From Gammaproteobacteria bacterium (GTDB lineage Bacteria; Pseudomonadota; Gammaproteobacteria; Competibacterales; Competibacteraceae), in contig JAIFNF010000245.1 in NCBI GenBank assembly GCA_020047885.1, positions 1 to 8,460 of the forward strand: DNA of 8,460 bases. Direction: 5' to 3'. The translations under genes were made by a program, and so were the position numbers. Below, one piece after another: positions 7,218-8,460 of this stretch; positions within the stretch are counted from its first letter, which is position 1, and each line of letters opens with the position of its first letter. Below the pieces are notes generated by a model. It was not told the origin of the DNA. It did not search any database and saw only the letters and a list, made by a program, of their open reading frames with translations.

Positions 7218-7247
7218 AAACCGCCCTTAAGACCGGGGCGGTTTTTT
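7218..7247 (+). terminator. Rho-independent terminator of the large repeat gene
   Basis: AAACCGCCC (7218-7226) pairs with GGGCGGTTT (7236-7244) around a 9-base loop, and the T run extends to 7247 (six T in a row from 7242). The GC-rich stem and T tract on the + strand fit transcription ending about 115 bp after the stop codon at 7103. On the minus strand the tail is poor in T, so it works mainly in one direction. Confidence 0.85.
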
Positions 7248-7417
7248 AGTAGGCGCTGATTCCCCGTTGTCACGTTACCATGTGGGAATGGCAATTCAGG
7301 CTATCGAGTTTCCGCCATTCCGCCAGCGCCAGTTCATGAAAGCGCAGCTTATAATAATAAGCTGGTCATAGCCCCGAAAACAGGAGCCGATGAAAGAAGG
7401 CTAAGCGCTTGATTTGA
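7248..7417. other. Intergenic spacer with one perfect AT-rich hairpin
   Basis: No convincing gene lies here. The clearest structure is a perfect 8-bp stem CAGCTTAT/ATAAGCTG (7345-7352 with 7357-7364, loop AATA), with no T tract. A 27-codon + strand frame (7288-7371) starts with an ATG but has no recognisable product. By the att-site interpretation this stretch is the old chromosomal side downstream of the tRNA-Val fragment. Confidence 0.5.
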
Positions 7418-7466
7418 TGGTGGGCGATGCTGGGTTCGAACCAGCGACCCCTGCCGTGTGAAGGCA
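7418..7466 (-). tRNA. 3' fragment of tRNA-Val (CAC), probable attachment-site scar
   Basis: Read on the minus strand, the 49 bases fold as the last part of a tRNA: TGCC, anticodon loop TTCACAC (anticodon CAC at 7460-7458), GGCA, variable loop, T stem GCTGG/CCAGC with loop TTCGAAC, acceptor 3' strand ATCGCCC, discriminator A and an encoded CCA. Similarity stops at tRNA position 28: the next base upstream is A where C27 would be needed, and no D arm or acceptor 5' strand (GGGCGAT) follows in the next kilobase. Integrative elements that use tRNA genes leave exactly this anticodon-loop-to-3'-end copy at the distal junction. The orientation puts the element on the right (>7466) and the old chromosome on the left. 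The fragment cannot make a functional tRNA. Confidence 0.85.
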
Positions 7467-7602
7467 TAAGACAAGAGTAATAACAAACCACATCAATAAG
7501 TTGCGCGCTCTTGCAAGCTACGCAACGTCAAGAAACGACAGCCAACGACTGCCCGCGCCTAAACCTCGTCATAATCTGGTCATAGAAATCCGGCACAGTC
7601 CA

Positions 7603-7809
7603 TTACTCCACATCACGGCCCACTTGCTGCTCCAGCAACTCCGACAGGTTGTTCAAGTGTTCCGCCATATCCCGCAAGCGGGCCATGGTCTCAGAGCCTA
7701 CTGCTGGCGGTAGAGACTCTATAATCTGATTCAGATCAGCCGACGCATTAGCCAGCGCAATGACGACATTCCGCGTTTCAGAGGGAATAGGTGGTTTTTG
7801 TGGTTTCAT
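7603..7809 (-). CDS. Hypothetical 68-aa acidic helical protein
   Basis: I do not recognise this family. The protein starts MKPQKPPIP, is then predicted almost wholly helical, and has leucine/isoleucine spacing (LNQIIESL, MARLRDMAEHLNNLSELLEQQ) typical of an amphipathic or coiled-coil segment. Codon use looks like real coding sequence. The ATG at 7809 lies inside the end of the upstream frame (overlap 7778-7809) and has no good Shine-Dalgarno of its own, so translation by coupling to that gene is likely. No DNA-binding, catalytic or membrane motif is visible. It is the last gene of the small minus-strand cluster, ending about 137 bp before the tRNA-Val fragment. Confidence 0.55.
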   Translation of the reverse strand: MKPQKPPIPSETRNVVIALANASADLNQIIESLPPAVGSETMARLRDMAEHLNNLSELLEQQVGRDVE

Positions 7810-7993
7810 TCTTCAACACGTCCAGACTCAACGGCAGGTCAATGTGCCGGTTCTCTTCGATCATCTCCCGGACCGTGAAGATCTGATTCGCGGATAATCG
7901 CGGTTCAGCAGTGCGTGATGGTAGACGCCCGTCGGCACAGTCAATACCGCTACCGACAGAATGCCTAACGCAGTACCCCATCCAAAACCTCAT
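7778..7993 (-). CDS. Hypothetical small protein, possibly frameshifted
   Basis: The frame opens with ATG at 8017 directly on the TAA of the upstream gene (TAAATG). The ATG at 7993 is a better start, since GGAGG lies nine bases upstream; another ATG at 7981 follows GAGG. From 7993 it gives 71 aa. The C-terminal half (NQIFTVREMIEENRHIDLPL onward) has coding-like codon use. The N-terminal half does not, while the adjacent minus frame (7861-7992) encodes a hydrophobic, membrane-helix-like stretch (ALGILSVAVLTVP) without a start codon. This suggests an ancestral one-helix membrane protein broken by one or two frameshifts. I do not recognise the family. Confidence 0.4.
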   Translation of the reverse strand: MRFWMGYCVRHSVGSGIDCADGRLPSRTAEPRLSANQIFTVREMIEENRHIDLPLSLDVLKNETTKTTYSL

Positions 7994-8017
7994 CCAGCCA
8001 AGCCTCCGGAAAATCAT

Positions 8018-8245
8018 TTAGCCACGGTATACGCCCAGCGCTCCGTAAGCATGGCGTTCCAGGACGATCCGCATATATTCACCGACGGTCCGACTATCTG
8101 CACGGGCTAATTGTGCTAAATCGTCATAGAGGGCTTCGGGGAGATGTAGCTTCACGTCACGGTCGCACTTGGCGCGGGCGCGCTTTCCAGTAGTGGCGAC
8201 AGACGTAAGGCGTAGCGGGGCACAAACAGCGGGAAGTTCGGACAT
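8018..8245 (-). CDS. Ribbon-helix-helix (CopG/Arc-like) DNA-binding protein
   Basis: The 75-aa product from the ATG at 8245 has a basic N-terminal arm (GKRARAKCDR) and then a ribbon-helix-helix pattern: strand DVKLHLPE (about residues 30-37), helix 1 ALYDDLAQLARADS, a turn, and helix 2 TVGEYMRIVLERHA (about 52-65). Proteins of this fold dimerise and insert the strand pair into the DNA major groove; many are plasmid or island regulators, antitoxins or mobilisation accessory proteins. A TTG at 8296 would add 17 residues but lacks support; the ATG has a GGA about 10 bases upstream. Its stop abuts the next start (TAAATG), implying co-transcription. The downstream small genes do not look like a known toxin, so toxin-antitoxin status is not claimed. 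Confidence 0.65.
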   Translation of the reverse strand: MSELPAVCAPLRLTSVATTGKRARAKCDRDVKLHLPEALYDDLAQLARADSRTVGEYMRIVLERHAYGALGVYRG

Positions 8246-8274
8246 GGCAGCGGTTTCCGTACAATGCCGCGCAC

Positions 8275-8297
8275 GTTGAGGGCGGCGTGGTCTCAAC
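8275..8297. promoter_or_regulatory. Candidate operator upstream of the ribbon-helix-helix gene
   Basis: GTTGAG (8275-8280) and CTCAAC (8292-8297) form a 6-bp inverted repeat with an 11-bp spacer, 30-52 bp upstream of the ATG at 8245. Ribbon-helix-helix proteins often repress their own operons through such dyads. The match is short and could be chance. Confidence 0.25.
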
Positions 8298-8460
8298 TAC
8301 CGCTCAAAAGTCGGTTGGAGTTATTCGCGCACAGCCTGCCGTGCCTTATTTTCCCCTATCAACCACGCTTTTGGGGAAGACTCTGACTTGCGCTCACACG
8401 CCAAATCAAGAATGCAGATGCAAGCTACCGCAGTTACGGAGCGGCGGACGTTTTGAGTAG
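8298..8460. other. Right edge of the window, no gene assigned
   Basis: I see no recognisable gene. A minus-strand frame is open from the edge (8458) to a TAA at 8321-8323, about 45 codons, which could be the tail of a gene lying to the right, but the translation resembles nothing I know. A weak TTCCCC/GGGGAA dyad (8350-8376 region) lacks a T tract. Confidence 0.3.

Noticed and set aside
7345..7364. Perfect AT-rich hairpin considered as a terminator or origin element.
   Set aside because: No T tract, no iterons and no replication gene nearby; it is noted only as a structure.
7375..7403. AGGAG followed by ATG and a four-codon frame at about 7390.
   Set aside because: The spacing is only three bases and the frame stops after MKEG; no gene follows.
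8018..8245. Reading the RHH gene and its neighbour as a classical toxin-antitoxin pair.
   Set aside because: No RelE/ParE, PIN, MazF, HipA or similar signature is visible in the adjacent small genes.

Overview
The window looks like chromosomal DNA from a moderately GC-rich gammaproteobacterium. The PurH protein is close, motif by motif, to the gammaproteobacterial enzyme. A lineage such as Competibacteraceae would fit the mix of a large RCC1/DUF4214 secreted protein, IS200/IS605 debris and a CoA-transferase remnant, but that placement is inference and cannot be fixed from the sequence alone.

Layout, left to right. (1) Positions 1-91 are the terminal part of a probable IS200/IS605-type (TnpB) element: three consecutive hairpins ending in TTGAC. 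It interrupts a response-regulator gene on the minus strand, whose first 46-47 codons survive (to 230). (2) A short AT-rich divergent spacer leads to an intact purH (459-2042), the bifunctional AICAR transformylase/IMP cyclohydrolase. (3) In place of the purD that often follows purH there is a spacer with a frameshifted minus-strand remnant (2129-2368), tentatively the C-terminus of an acyl-CoA:acetate CoA-transferase. (4) One very large gene (2436-7103, 1555 aa) fills the centre. It encodes an exported repeat protein with 7 classical RCC1 repeats, three InlB-type beta repeats, four DUF4214 units about 63 residues apart, 7 short BLIP-II-like repeats, a fourth InlB-like unit, and 7 more BLIP-II-like repeats. 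The 7+7+7 count predicts three seven-bladed beta-propellers. (5) Its 3' flank has a perfect octamer tandem repeat, a 10-bp inverted repeat and a good Rho-independent terminator (7218-7247). (6) A 49-nt 3' fragment of tRNA-Val(CAC) lies on the minus strand at 7418-7466, with no 5' half nearby. It is best read as the att scar of an element integrated at a tRNA-Val gene. By its orientation the element lies to the right. (7) Rightward, inside the inferred element, is a minus-strand cluster of small genes: a ribbon-helix-helix protein (8018-8245), a possibly frameshifted small protein (7778-7993) and a 68-aa coiled-coil-like protein (7603-7809), packed with abutting or overlapping ends.

Only purH has a firmly known role (the last two steps of IMP synthesis). 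The large propeller protein is the most unusual object here. It is probably extracytoplasmic and disulfide-rich in its C-terminal half, and its binding partner cannot be read from the sequence. The two window ends are both marked by mobile DNA.
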